A stretch of DNA of 35,326 nucleotides from Geomicrobium sediminis. Its GTDB lineage: Bacteria; Bacillota; Bacilli; Bacillales; Marinococcaceae. The notes beneath the pieces are model-generated. The model had not been told where the DNA came from. It saw only the letters and a program-made list of their open reading frames with translations, and did no database searches. Of the stretch, positions 24,055 through 32,206 are shown in pieces. The position numbers and the translations under genes are program-made. The DNA lies in the NCBI RefSeq assembly GCF_016908595.1, contig NZ_JAFBEC010000021.1, positions 1 to 35,326 of the forward strand, written 5' to 3'. The stretch's first letter is position 1, and every line of letters begins with the position of its first letter.

Positions 24055-24212
24055 ACGAAACGCTATAGACATAACCTTTTGCGCCAATTATTTGACTACA
24101 ACTCATTCTTTTCGCTTAGCCATCGTAGTGCAATCCTCTTGATCGTCCTCCCAGTTATTGTTCAATCAGACGAACGTTGCTACCATAATGGGTGAAATCA
24201 GGAGGGGATTTT

Positions 24213-26105
24213 ATGGGAAAAACAAAAAGATTTTCCATTTTTATGGGGAGCACCTTACTCGTTGGGATGCTAGCAGCCTGTGGGGATGATGAGGAACAAT
24301 CGGCAGATCCAGTCGATGAGGAAACGAATAACGAAACAAATGAAAGCGATTCAACAAGTACATTTGCTGTGTTTGGAACGACTGATATTCATGCTCACCT
24401 TTTGCCTTATGATTATATGAACGATGAAGAAGATTCAACAATTGGATTAACGAAAGTATACTCTCTTCTCGAAGAACTTCGTGAAGAGTATCCAAATCAT
24501 ATGCTTGCGGATAACGGAGATACGATTCAAGGTAGTATTTTAGGCGATATGCCTGCCCAAATTGAACCACTTGCAGATGATGAGTCTCACATCGTGATGG
24601 ATGCGATGAATGAGATGGGATACGACGCAGCTGCGCTTGGAAATCATGAATTTAACTTCGGCCTCGATTTCCTTGATGAGACGATGGAAGATGCAGATTT
24701 CCCGTGGTTATCTGCCAACGTTGTTGAGCCTGGCACTGAGACGCCTGTCTATGAGCCGTACACCATTGTAGAACAAGAAGTAGACGGTGAAGTGCTTAAT
24801 GTAGGCTTTATCGGGTTCGTTCCACCACAAATTATGAGTTGGGACGCTGCACACCTTGAAGGTGAAGTCGAGACGTTAGAAATTGCAGATGCCGCTGAGA
24901 AATTTGTGCCACAACTTCAAGAAGAAGGTGCAGATCTTGTCATTGCACTTGCTCATACAGGCATTAATGATGGCGAACGTATGAGTGAAAATGCCGCACT
25001 ATCCATTGCTGAAGTTGATGGCGTGGACGGAATGTTACTTGGGCACCAACATAACCACTTCCCAAGCGAAGATTATGAAGGAGTAGATGGTGTGGATGTG
25101 GATGCAGGAACAATCCACGGGGTACCAGCAATGATGCCAGGCTCTTGGGGAAGCCACCTCGGCGTGTTAGCTTTTGAATTAGAGAATACGGACGGAGAAT
25201 GGAATATCGTTTCAGCGAATTCTGAAATTCAAAGCACTGAAGATCAACCATCACACGAGGGGCTTGAAAACCTCGTCATGGATGCTCACGAAGCGACGGT
25301 AAGCTACGTAAATAGCCCCGTTGGCGAGATTACTGACGATATCCATACATTCTTCGCACGTGTTGAAGACAATGAAGTTGTACAGTTAATTAATGACGCG
25401 CAACTCGATTATATGGAACAAATGCAAGCAAGTGGTGAACTTGAAGAAGACGTTCCCCTTCTATCAGCTGCTGCCCCGTTTAGAGCAGGACGCGGTGGTG
25501 ACTTTACGTATGTTGAAGAAGGTGACGTTGCCATTCGTGACATGAATGACGTTTACGTCTTCCCGAACACATTGCACGTCGTTGAAGTGGACGGCGATCA
25601 ACTGAAGAACTGGTTAGAATACTCAGCCCTTAACTTCAATCAAATTGATCCAGATGACAGCAATGAGCAAGCATTAATTAATGATGACTTTGCAAGCTAT
25701 AATTTTGACGTCATCGAAAACGTGACCTACGAAATTGATGTCACGCAAGATGAAGGCGAGCGAATCGTTGATCTACAACATGAAGGTGAAGACGTAACGA
25801 GCGATGATCGTTTCTACGTCGCGACGAACAACTACCGTGCTGGTGGCGAGGACCATCTTGATAGTTCAGTAGAAACTGTCCTTGAGACGACGGACGAGAA
25901 TCGTCAAGTCATTATTGACTACATCGTGAATCATGACGGTGCCTTGAACGTTGAACGTAGCAACAACTGGCAGATCACGCCATTTGAATCTGCTGGAGAA
26001 GTCATTTTCGAAACTGCTTTAGAAGCACAAGACGCAAGTGACGATCACGAACGTATTGAATTTATCGAAGAAGACGGAGACGGCGCAACATTTAGCTTCA
26101 ACTAA
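24213..26105 (+). CDS. 2',3'-cyclic-nucleotide phosphodiesterase/5'(3')-nucleotidase lipoprotein (CpdB/UshA family)
   Basis: ATG 24213 (MGKTKRFSIFMGS) follows AGGAGGGG; the in-frame ATG at 24192 has none. The 630 residues begin with a lipobox (GMLAACGDD). The metallophosphatase domain has TDIHAHLLPYD, DNGDTIQGS, LGNHEFNFG, ALAHTG and GHQHNH, all metal ligands present. The C-terminal nucleotidase domain has SAAAPFRAGRGGDFTY, VFPNTLHVVEVDGDQLKNWL and TNNYRAGGEDH. The LLPYDY and APFRAGRGG forms favour CpdB over UshA. It should release phosphate and nucleosides from extracellular nucleotides at the outer face of the membrane. The 630 residues are strongly acidic. It is monocistronic. Confidence 0.93.
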   Translation: MGKTKRFSIFMGSTLLVGMLAACGDDEEQSADPVDEETNNETNESDSTSTFAVFGTTDIHAHLLPYDYMNDEEDSTIGLTKVYSLLEELREEYPNHMLADNGDTIQGSILGDMPAQIEPLADDESHIVMDAMNEMGYDAAALGNHEFNFGLDFLDETMEDADFPWLSANVVEPGTETPVYEPYTIVEQEVDGEVLNVGFIGFVPPQIMSWDAAHLEGEVETLEIADAAEKFVPQLQEEGADLVIALAHTGINDGERMSENAALSIAEVDGVDGMLLGHQHNHFPSEDYEGVDGVDVDAGTIHGVPAMMPGSWGSHLGVLAFELENTDGEWNIVSANSEIQSTEDQPSHEGLENLVMDAHEATVSYVNSPVGEITDDIHTFFARVEDNEVVQLINDAQLDYMEQMQASGELEEDVPLLSAAAPFRAGRGGDFTYVEEGDVAIRDMNDVYVFPNTLHVVEVDGDQLKNWLEYSALNFNQIDPDDSNEQALINDDFASYNFDVIENVTYEIDVTQDEGERIVDLQHEGEDVTSDDRFYVATNNYRAGGEDHLDSSVETVLETTDENRQVIIDYIVNHDGALNVERSNNWQITPFESAGEVIFETALEAQDASDDHERIEFIEEDGDGATFSFN

Positions 26106-26108
26106 ATA

Positions 26109-26166
26109 AAAGGGGACAGTCCCCCACCACTGCACAGAATTAACGCAGTGGGGGACTGTCCCCTTT
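26109..26166 (+). repeat. nested palindromic (REP-like) element, likely also a terminator
   Basis: The outer 17-nt arms AAAGGGGACAGTCCCCC (26109-26125) and GGGGGACTGTCCCCTTT (26150-26166) are exact inverse complements. Five more pairs lie inside (26129-26133 with 26145-26149) across a 3-nt bulge. Each arm is itself a palindrome (GGGGAC-N-GTCCCC). This architecture is typical of dispersed REP-type elements moved by Y1 transposases; no such gene is in this window. Starting just past the nucleotidase stop, it probably ends that transcript although its T run is short. Confidence 0.75.
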
Positions 26167-26203
26167 GTTTGTCATGAGTAGAAATTCAACGTCCGTTTCG
26201 CCG

Positions 26204-26644
26204 TTAGTTCATGAATGTCATTTCAGTGTTAAATCCAAACTTCCTGTAGAGAGTAACGGCTCGTTGATTCCACCTCGCAACGCTTAACCGAAAGAATTCT
26301 GGCGCATACATTTCTTCACCTACACTAAGTCCGAGTTCAAAAAACTGAAGTCCATACCCTTGCCCTGTGTATACCGGATTCATACCTAAGCCAATATCGA
26401 TTGGGCGTTGATCGTCGTAACACCCTTCTCGCTTTCCACCCGGTACTTTTGCACTTTCACCATAGCAATAGAAACCAAACACATCATCTTCTGCTGTTAC
26501 AACAACATAGTAGTTACCGTTAAGCAATTCATCTTGTTGCTCTTTACTCTCACTCAAACTGTATAAAGAGTACGGAGGTTCATATGTCCAACTCGTAATA
26601 ATGGACGCCTCTCGTTTACTCATCGGCAACACATTTAGTTTCAT
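26204..26644 (-). CDS. GNAT family N-acetyltransferase
   Basis: A 146-residue protein with the GNAT acetyl-CoA motif A: IDIGLGMNPVYTGQGYGLQF (V-x4-Q-x-x-G-x-G version with YTGQGYG) and motif B around FFRLSVARWNQRAVTLYRKFGF. It probably acetylates a small molecule or protein N-terminus; the substrate is unknown. The ATG overlaps the AraC regulator stop by 4 bp (ATGA), so the two form a coupled pair and the regulator may control it. Confidence 0.9.
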   Translation of the reverse strand: MKLNVLPMSKREASIITSWTYEPPYSLYSLSESKEQQDELLNGNYYVVVTAEDDVFGFYCYGESAKVPGGKREGCYDDQRPIDIGLGMNPVYTGQGYGLQFFELGLSVGEEMYAPEFFRLSVARWNQRAVTLYRKFGFNTEMTFMN

Positions 26645-27345
26645 CGCTTTATCCTCCGATACGATGTAGGAGTTACTCCAGTCACTTTCAAGAACGTTCT
26701 GCTAAACGTTGAGCAGTACGTATACCCGACTTGCTTTCCTATTTGAGCAATGGAATAATTCGTCTCAATTAATAACTCCTTCGCCCGTTCAATTCGGTAA
26801 TCTTCCAAGTAGACCCGAGGCGTTTTCCCCGTTTTCTGCTTAAACCATTCTACATAATAGACAGGATGGAAATGCTCTATGGACGCCAAACTATCTACTG
26901 TGATCGGTGACGAAAACTGTTCATGAATATGAGCAATTGATGCGTATTCATGGGTAGATACTTTTTCTTTCATTATAGCAACAAGGTGAGGAAGTAAGTG
27001 GCCTTTTGCTTGATTTGTATTCTCGAGTAGTAGCTGACGAATCGCGTGCCAGGATTGATCTTTCTGAAACCTTCGCTCACTTCGCAAGTCTTTCGTATCA
27101 ACGTACAACTTTGGAAGATCGACGACTAGAAATTCGTTATAGCTCTTGCAGTAAAACGAATGTTCCAAATTCTGAGGGAGTAGTACAATGCTCTTATCCT
27201 TCAACGTCTGTTTCCCATTTACCGTCTCAATTTCCATAGAGCCTTGTAATGGAAATAAAATTTGCGCATACGCATGACGATGTGTGTACGGTTCTTTCCG
27301 ATACGTTCGCCTCTCACAAATCATCGATTGATTGTCTGCTCCCAA
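26641..27345 (-). CDS. AraC family transcriptional regulator with N-terminal cupin domain
   Basis: I chose TTG 27345 (MGADNQSMICERR), 7 nt after AGGAGG (27353-27358). The more upstream TTG 27351 is too close. The 234 residues consist of an N-terminal cupin-like sensor (YTHRHAYAQILFPLQGSMEIE, LLPQNLEHSFY) and a C-terminal double helix-turn-helix. The latter contains FHPVYYVEWFKQKTGKTPRVYLEDYRIERA and SIAQIGKQVGYTYCSTFSRTFLKVTG-type elements (read in parts). It binds DNA in the cytoplasm. The coupled GNAT gene is the likely target. The second helix carries Cys-Ser where Ser/Gly-Tyr-Phe is typical, otherwise normal. Confidence 0.9.
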   Translation of the reverse strand: MGADNQSMICERRTYRKEPYTHRHAYAQILFPLQGSMEIETVNGKQTLKDKSIVLLPQNLEHSFYCKSYNEFLVVDLPKLYVDTKDLRSERRFQKDQSWHAIRQLLLENTNQAKGHLLPHLVAIMKEKVSTHEYASIAHIHEQFSSPITVDSLASIEHFHPVYYVEWFKQKTGKTPRVYLEDYRIERAKELLIETNYSIAQIGKQVGYTYCSTFSRTFLKVTGVTPTSYRRIKR

Positions 27346-27418
27346 AACCAATCCTCCTCATTCTCTCATTACGTTACAGTGAGCGAAGCTCTCATGCCTA
27401 CCATTCAATCAAAGCGTA

Positions 27419-28258
27419 TTAGACTTCTTTCATTTCTTCAATTAATTCACTAACACTCGTTACTTTACGATCGCCATAAGCGACAGCACCATTATCTAGA
27501 TCAATATAAATTGCCTTCATTCCTTCTGCCTTCGCAGGAATAATTTCGTTTAAATAATTGTCCCCAATGCTTAGCGTCTGTTCAGTAGTCACATTGTACC
27601 TTTTCATAATCGAGATAAAGTGCGCCCTCGTCTCCTGTGGCTTCATCGCATTCGTAACGACTTCGTGAAACACACCTTCTAAATGAAGAAGCTTGAGCAA
27701 ACGCTCTACATCGTCATCTGTACTGTTCGTAAGTAAAACAATTGATTTCTTCTCTTTCAATGATAATAATCCTTCACGAAGTCCTTCGATGACCGATAAT
27801 GTAAACGCATCCGTTGCCATAAACTCTTTCGTTTTATGATATGCCGGCTGAGGATCTTTCACACCGTAATGTCTCGCCGCTACATTTGGGAGCCACCACC
27901 CATCACCGATTGCAATGACCTGGTCGAAATCGTACTCTACTGGCCCTTCGTGAATCTCTCTCCAAGTGGAGTCTGCCACTTTCTCCCCTTCCCATGTTAC
28001 GACACGCTCAATGTTTCCTGTAAAAGGGTCGACCTCTAAAACCCAATCGTTTTGCACATCATAAGCCTTTCCAATTGAAACTGCGTGATTTCCTTTTTTC
28101 ATAAGTTCATAGTCGCTAAAAAACGACAGCTTGTGCTCTTCGATGACTTCCTCTGATAACGTCTTGGCATAGTAATCGAAATGATCAGTATCTTCATATA
28201 ATGTTCCATCAAGATCAAATATAATCAGTTCACTTTCTTTAAAAAGGTTTGTCTCCAT
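27419..28258 (-). CDS. HAD superfamily hydrolase
   Basis: A 279-residue phosphatase-type protein with motif I DLDGTLYED (Asp15, Asp17), motif II LLTNSTDDD, motif III Lys in AMKPQE, and motif IV LSIGDNYLNEIIPAKAEG. A large cap (about residues 25-150) lies between motifs I and II. It probably hydrolyses a phosphate ester in the cytoplasm; the substrate is unknown. GGAGGGG lies 5 nt before the ATG. The AraC-GNAT pair follows 73 bp downstream in the same direction. Confidence 0.9.
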   Translation of the reverse strand: METNLFKESELIIFDLDGTLYEDTDHFDYYAKTLSEEVIEEHKLSFFSDYELMKKGNHAVSIGKAYDVQNDWVLEVDPFTGNIERVVTWEGEKVADSTWREIHEGPVEYDFDQVIAIGDGWWLPNVAARHYGVKDPQPAYHKTKEFMATDAFTLSVIEGLREGLLSLKEKKSIVLLTNSTDDDVERLLKLLHLEGVFHEVVTNAMKPQETRAHFISIMKRYNVTTEQTLSIGDNYLNEIIPAKAEGMKAIYIDLDNGAVAYGDRKVTSVSELIEEMKEV

Positions 28259-28384
28259 GTTGTCCCCTCCTATGCTTTGATTATAAAGTAAAGGATTTTG
28301 TTGATATCGTCAATTTTTCCTATGTAAATTGTTAATTTGCTCTAGATTTAAACAATTCAATATAAAAAACATGAAATATTGTGG

Positions 28385-28420
28385 TAGAATAGTGGGGGTT
28401 ATTACCAATCATGTTGGTAA
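28385..28420 (+). promoter_or_regulatory. extended -10 promoter and downstream operator-like inverted repeat of the phn operon
   Basis: TGGTAGAAT (28382-28390) is an extended -10. Just downstream the 7-bp perfect inverted repeat TTACCAA-N5-TTGGTAA (28402-28408, 28414-28420) lies in the likely 5' UTR, 34 nt before phnD. It could be a repressor site or an RNA hairpin; no Pho box is evident. Confidence 0.45.
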
Positions 28421-28454
28421 ATCTTACATATTACGGGAGGGGGAAATCGTCATT

Positions 28455-29345
28455 ATGAGAAAATTTACCATTGCAAGTACAGCAGTGCTCATGACTACGA
28501 TTTTAGCAGCGTGCGGAACAGGGGCAAGTGACTCGCCTGACACGCTTTCTATGGGGTTTGTTCCATCACAAGATGCCGATGAGTTGGCAGATACTGTCCA
28601 ACCATTAGCAGATCGCTTATCAGAAGAACTTGGTATGGAGGTTCAAGCAGAAGTTGTTACGAACTATGTTGGTTTAGTCGAGGCTATGGGGAACGACCAA
28701 GTCGACATAGGATTCTTACCACCACTTGGATTTGTTCAAGCAGAACAACTACACGATGTTGAAGTGTTATTAAAATCCGAACGTTTTGGAGATTATGAAT
28801 ACTTAGCACAATTCAACGTTCGTGCTGACAACGATGAGATTGACAGTATCGAAGACTTAGTGAACTCCGAAGGCCTCGTTTGGGCATATGGCGATACGTC
28901 ATCTGCTGCCGGATTCTTGTTCCCAGCGAACGAATTAATGGATGCTGGCGTTGAAGATCTTAACTCACAGTTCCAACATTCTCAAGTCGGTGCACATGAT
29001 ACTGCTTTGATGGCAGTCCTTGACGGAGATGCAGACTTCTCCACCTCATTTGATGATGCGCGTGATAATCTTGAAGATGATTATCCAGACATTAAAGATG
29101 ACATCAAAGTAATCGGTTATACACAACCAATTCCTAACGATACAATTTCAGCTCGTCCTGGACTTGATGAAGATTTGAAAAACCAAGTCATTGAAGCCTT
29201 CTTAAGCTTTAATGATGATGATGAAATGTTAGAGGTCCTTGACAGCATCTATAACTGGACAGGCATTGCAGAAGCAGACTCTGCGGATTACGAAGTTGTT
29301 CGTGATACGTATGAGCGTTTCCAAGAAGATGTTTCATTAGACTAA
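28455..29345 (+). CDS. phnD: phosphonate/phosphite-type ABC transporter substrate-binding lipoprotein
   Basis: ATG 28455 (MRKFTIASTAVLMTT) follows a GGGAGGGGG about 11 nt upstream; upstream in-frame codons have no signal sequence. The 296 residues have a lipobox (TTILAACGTG). They show the PhnD signature features GFVPSQDADELADTVQPLADRL, DIGFLPPLGFV, and HDTALMAVLDGDADFSTSFDDAR (split in blocks). PhnD-type proteins bind phosphonates, phosphite or phosphate esters. The first gene of the operon, it is separated from phnC by an attenuator, which would give more binding protein than transporter. The mature protein is very acidic. Confidence 0.93.
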   Translation: MRKFTIASTAVLMTTILAACGTGASDSPDTLSMGFVPSQDADELADTVQPLADRLSEELGMEVQAEVVTNYVGLVEAMGNDQVDIGFLPPLGFVQAEQLHDVEVLLKSERFGDYEYLAQFNVRADNDEIDSIEDLVNSEGLVWAYGDTSSAAGFLFPANELMDAGVEDLNSQFQHSQVGAHDTALMAVLDGDADFSTSFDDARDNLEDDYPDIKDDIKVIGYTQPIPNDTISARPGLDEDLKNQVIEAFLSFNDDDEMLEVLDSIYNWTGIAEADSADYEVVRDTYERFQEDVSLD

Positions 29346-29359
29346 TGATAGGAACACAC

Positions 29360-29390
29360 AAAAGGGAGTGCGCAAGCTCTCCCTTTTTTT
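29360..29390 (+). terminator. partial terminator (attenuator) between phnD and phnC
   Basis: A stem AAAAGGGAG/CTCCCTTTT with a T:T mismatch, two GC pairs and a GCAA tetraloop, followed by seven T. It lies 15 nt past phnD and 37 nt before phnC. It should reduce transporter-gene transcription relative to the binding protein. Confidence 0.85.
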
Positions 29391-29427
29391 AGAATCAATC
29401 TTTTAATAGAAAGTAGGAGAAACGCAA

Positions 29428-30249
29428 ATGATCGAATTTAAAGACGTTTCTTTAACCTATCCTAACGGACACCAAGGACTCAAAAACGTCAATCTAAAAA
29501 TCGAACAAGGCGAAATGATCGTGGTTGTTGGTCTTTCTGGCGCCGGAAAATCAACGCTTATTCGCAGCATTAATCAACTCGTTAAACCAACATCTGGTGA
29601 ATTAATGGTAGACGGGAAGAACTCACTTGCATTTAACGAACGTGATCTCCGCAAAATGCGTACCGACATCGGTATGATCTTCCAAAGCTACAATCTTGTG
29701 CGACGCATGTCCGTCTTACGCAACGTGCTTTCTGGAGCGCTCGGACGAACGAGTACGGCACGAAGTATTTTTGGCTTATTTAAGCATGAAGACAAACAAC
29801 TCGCCCTTCGTAGTCTAGACCGAGTAGGAATTGCGGAGAAAGCTTATTCGAGAGCGGATCAACTGTCGGGTGGTCAACAACAACGGGTAAGTATTGCACG
29901 CGCACTCACTCAGAAGACGAAAGTATTCCTTGCGGATGAACCCGTTGCCAGTCTTGATCCTCCAACATCACATATCGTTATGAAAGACTTAAGGAAAATT
30001 AATCGTGAAGACAACATTACGATGATCGTCAACTTACACTTTATTGATATGGCGATGGAATATGCAGATCGTATTATTGGCATGCGTAATGGCGAAGTCG
30101 TTTTTGATGGTCCTGCATCAGAAGTTACTGAAAAAACGTTCGAAGACATTTACGGTCGTCCAATTAAAGAAGACGACAAAATGAGTGAACAAGACGAGGA
30201 AACGACTGAAAACGAAACAGCTAGTCATAAAGAAGGTGATTCCGCTTGA
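29428..30249 (+). CDS. phnC: phosphonate-type ABC transporter ATP-binding protein
   Basis: A 273-residue ATPase with Walker A GLSGAGKST (about 36-44), Q-loop FQSYNLVRRMSVLRNV, signature LSGGQQQRVSIARAL, Walker B VFLADEPVASLDP and H-loop VNLHFIDMA, the PhnC type. The last 30 residues (EDDKMSEQDEETTENETASH) are an acidic extension beyond the usual domain. AGGAG lies 8 nt before the ATG. The stop overlaps the next start by 4 nt (TTGA). Confidence 0.93.
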   Translation: MIEFKDVSLTYPNGHQGLKNVNLKIEQGEMIVVVGLSGAGKSTLIRSINQLVKPTSGELMVDGKNSLAFNERDLRKMRTDIGMIFQSYNLVRRMSVLRNVLSGALGRTSTARSIFGLFKHEDKQLALRSLDRVGIAEKAYSRADQLSGGQQQRVSIARALTQKTKVFLADEPVASLDPPTSHIVMKDLRKINREDNITMIVNLHFIDMAMEYADRIIGMRNGEVVFDGPASEVTEKTFEDIYGRPIKEDDKMSEQDEETTENETASHKEGDSA

Positions 30250-31049
30250 CGCCTGCACCGAAAATGGACAAAATTCCAATCTTACCTCGTCGTTCTAAAT
30301 TAAACATTTTATCCATTCTCGCCGTAGTAGCTGGTCTCTACATTGCAGCCGCTTATTTAACAAATGCTGCACCTGACCGAATCATTAACGGATTACCACA
30401 GATTATTAATTTTGTTTTCGGAAACTTAATCCCACCAAATTGGGGCTATTATGACACAGTTGCTTCAAGTCTACTTGAAACGTGGAACATTGCACTGCTT
30501 GCAACGACGCTATCGGTCATCTTCTGTTTACCGATTGCCTTTTTATCTGCATCGAACGTGAACCCGAGCTCTATTCTTTACAATGCTGTTCGTTTTTTTA
30601 TGAACGTGTTGCGTACCATTCCTGATCTCGTTCTTGCAGTAATATTTGTCGGTCTCGTTGGACTCGGGGCAATGGCTGGTGTGTATGCGCTATTCTTCTT
30701 TAGTGTAGGTATTCTTGCGAAACTTATTAGTGAGACGATTGAATCCATAGATCCTGATCCGCTTGAAGCGATTCGCTCCACGGGTGGAAATACGCTCCAA
30801 GTTATTTGGTACGGCGTTATGCCACAAGTGTTGCCTCATTACATATCTTACAGCTTATATGTATTAGAAATTAACGTACGAGCTTCAGTCGTTCTTGGTT
30901 TTGTCGGCGCTGGTGGTGTCGGTCTCATACTCAATCAACAGCTGAACTTCTTTAACTACGGGAATGTTTCTCTCATTATCATTATGACGTTTGTTGTTGT
31001 TACGTTGATTGATATGGTGAGCATTCGCTTGAGAGAGAGGATCGTCTAA
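30246..31049 (+). CDS. phnE: phosphonate-type ABC transporter permease
   Basis: The start is TTG 30246, overlapping the phnC stop, with AAGGTG 7 nt upstream; ATG 30264 lacks one. The 267-residue polytopic protein has the PhnE elements LRTIPDLVLAVIFVGLVGLG and the cytoplasmic loop DPLEAIRSTGGNTLQVIWYGVMPQVL, and an NVRASVVLGFVGAGGVG segment. One of two paralogous permeases that form the channel. Confidence 0.92.
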   Translation: MTPAPKMDKIPILPRRSKLNILSILAVVAGLYIAAAYLTNAAPDRIINGLPQIINFVFGNLIPPNWGYYDTVASSLLETWNIALLATTLSVIFCLPIAFLSASNVNPSSILYNAVRFFMNVLRTIPDLVLAVIFVGLVGLGAMAGVYALFFFSVGILAKLISETIESIDPDPLEAIRSTGGNTLQVIWYGVMPQVLPHYISYSLYVLEINVRASVVLGFVGAGGVGLILNQQLNFFNYGNVSLIIIMTFVVVTLIDMVSIRLRERIV

Positions 31050-31846
31050 TGAGAGAAATCGAAATCACGAAGCCAAAAAAGCCACCAATGTATTGGGTTA
31101 AGCTCGGCGGTATTGTTGCTTTTATCATTATTGCTTACTCGGTCGCTTTTACAAACCTTGATCTTGAGTCAGCATTTCGCTGGGAACAAGCGTCTACGAT
31201 GTTACAGCGCCTCATTTTAGGTCCGTTTACCGATGCGGCGGCAATTGAGCGTATTCCTGAATTGTTTATGATGATGATGGAGACCGTTGCCATTGCTTAC
31301 GCAGGTGTACTCGCAGGCTCCATTTTAGCCATCCCATTCGCATTCTTTGCGTCTAGAAATATCGCAAAAAGAGGTTCAATTGGAGGAAAAGGCGTCTTAA
31401 ACGGAATCCGGTCATTCCCAGAGTTGCTCTTTGCCATCATCTTCGTATCTGCTGTCGGTATTGGGCCACTAGCTGGTGTCCTTGCGATTACGATCAACTC
31501 CGTCGGGATGCTCGGGAAGCTTTATTCAGAAGTCATTGAATCAATCGATCAGAAGCCACTAGAAGCATTACGAGCGAGTGGTGCTGGTAAAATCCAAGTC
31601 ATTTGGTACGGTGTTCTACCGCAAGTGTTACCTGAATTTATGAGCTATGCGTTATATCGTTATGAAATTGATTTACGATCTGCAACGGTACTAGGAATGG
31701 TCGGTGCCGGAGGACTCGGTGCCCCGTTAATCATTGCATCACGTTCAAGAGAATGGGAACAAGTCGGTATGATGTTGCTCATCATTATCGTCGTCGTCAC
31801 GCTCGTAGACATTCTCAGTCGTAACATCCGAAAACGCATCGTTTAA
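31049..31846 (+). CDS. phnE2: second phosphonate-type ABC transporter permease
   Basis: A 265-residue paralogue of the preceding gene with the same order of elements: GIRSFPELLFAIIFVSAVGIG, KPLEALRASGAGKIQVIWYG, and LRSATVLGMVGAGGLG. The ATG overlaps the phnE stop by 1 nt (TAATG). The gene pair probably arose by duplication, as is usual for this transporter type; the two would form a heterodimeric channel. A strong terminator follows. Confidence 0.92.
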   Translation: MREIEITKPKKPPMYWVKLGGIVAFIIIAYSVAFTNLDLESAFRWEQASTMLQRLILGPFTDAAAIERIPELFMMMMETVAIAYAGVLAGSILAIPFAFFASRNIAKRGSIGGKGVLNGIRSFPELLFAIIFVSAVGIGPLAGVLAITINSVGMLGKLYSEVIESIDQKPLEALRASGAGKIQVIWYGVLPQVLPEFMSYALYRYEIDLRSATVLGMVGAGGLGAPLIIASRSREWEQVGMMLLIIIVVVTLVDILSRNIRKRIV

Positions 31847-31853
31847 CTTCCTG

Positions 31854-31886
31854 AACCTAAGAAGAATACTCTTCTTAGGTTTTTTA
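31854..31886 (+). terminator. intrinsic terminator of the phn operon
   Basis: A 12-bp perfect stem (31854-31865 with 31870-31881), a 4-nt loop and a T run to 31886, 8 nt past the stop. Confidence 0.93.
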
Positions 31887-32206
31887 TTCGTACGAACATC
31901 AAGTAAATGATGAGTTCATCAATGAATCAATGAAACTTTCAATCTAATAACTTAATCTTTTACCCGCCTAAACACAAACTAAAACCTTTTTTATCCATGT
32001 AAGTTATTTACACTATGGTAAAGTGACGGTAATTCGACACGAAATCTATGTAAATATGTAATAAAAGTTGGATAATGACGGAAACAGGTTACAATGAGAT
32101 TTCAAAACGATTAAATAGCAGAATAACCCTTGTACCCCTCCGATTCTGTTGTTAAGATGCAACTTGTGGATTGAGATAACTACTAACAACCACTAGGAGG
32201 GTAACA
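31887..32206. other. long upstream region of the wall-protein gene
   Basis: About 320 bp with no ORF carrying a ribosome binding site. TTGGAT-N16-TACAAT at 32068-32095 is a possible sigma-A promoter for the wall-protein gene. A TGTAAA-N2-TGTAAT pair at about 32049-32062 recalls half sites of the WalR box, but the spacing is wrong (consensus N5). Confidence 0.4.

Noticed and set aside
32049-32062. Possible WalR box upstream of the wall-protein gene
   Set aside because: The two TGTAA half sites are 2 nt apart, not 5 as in the known consensus.
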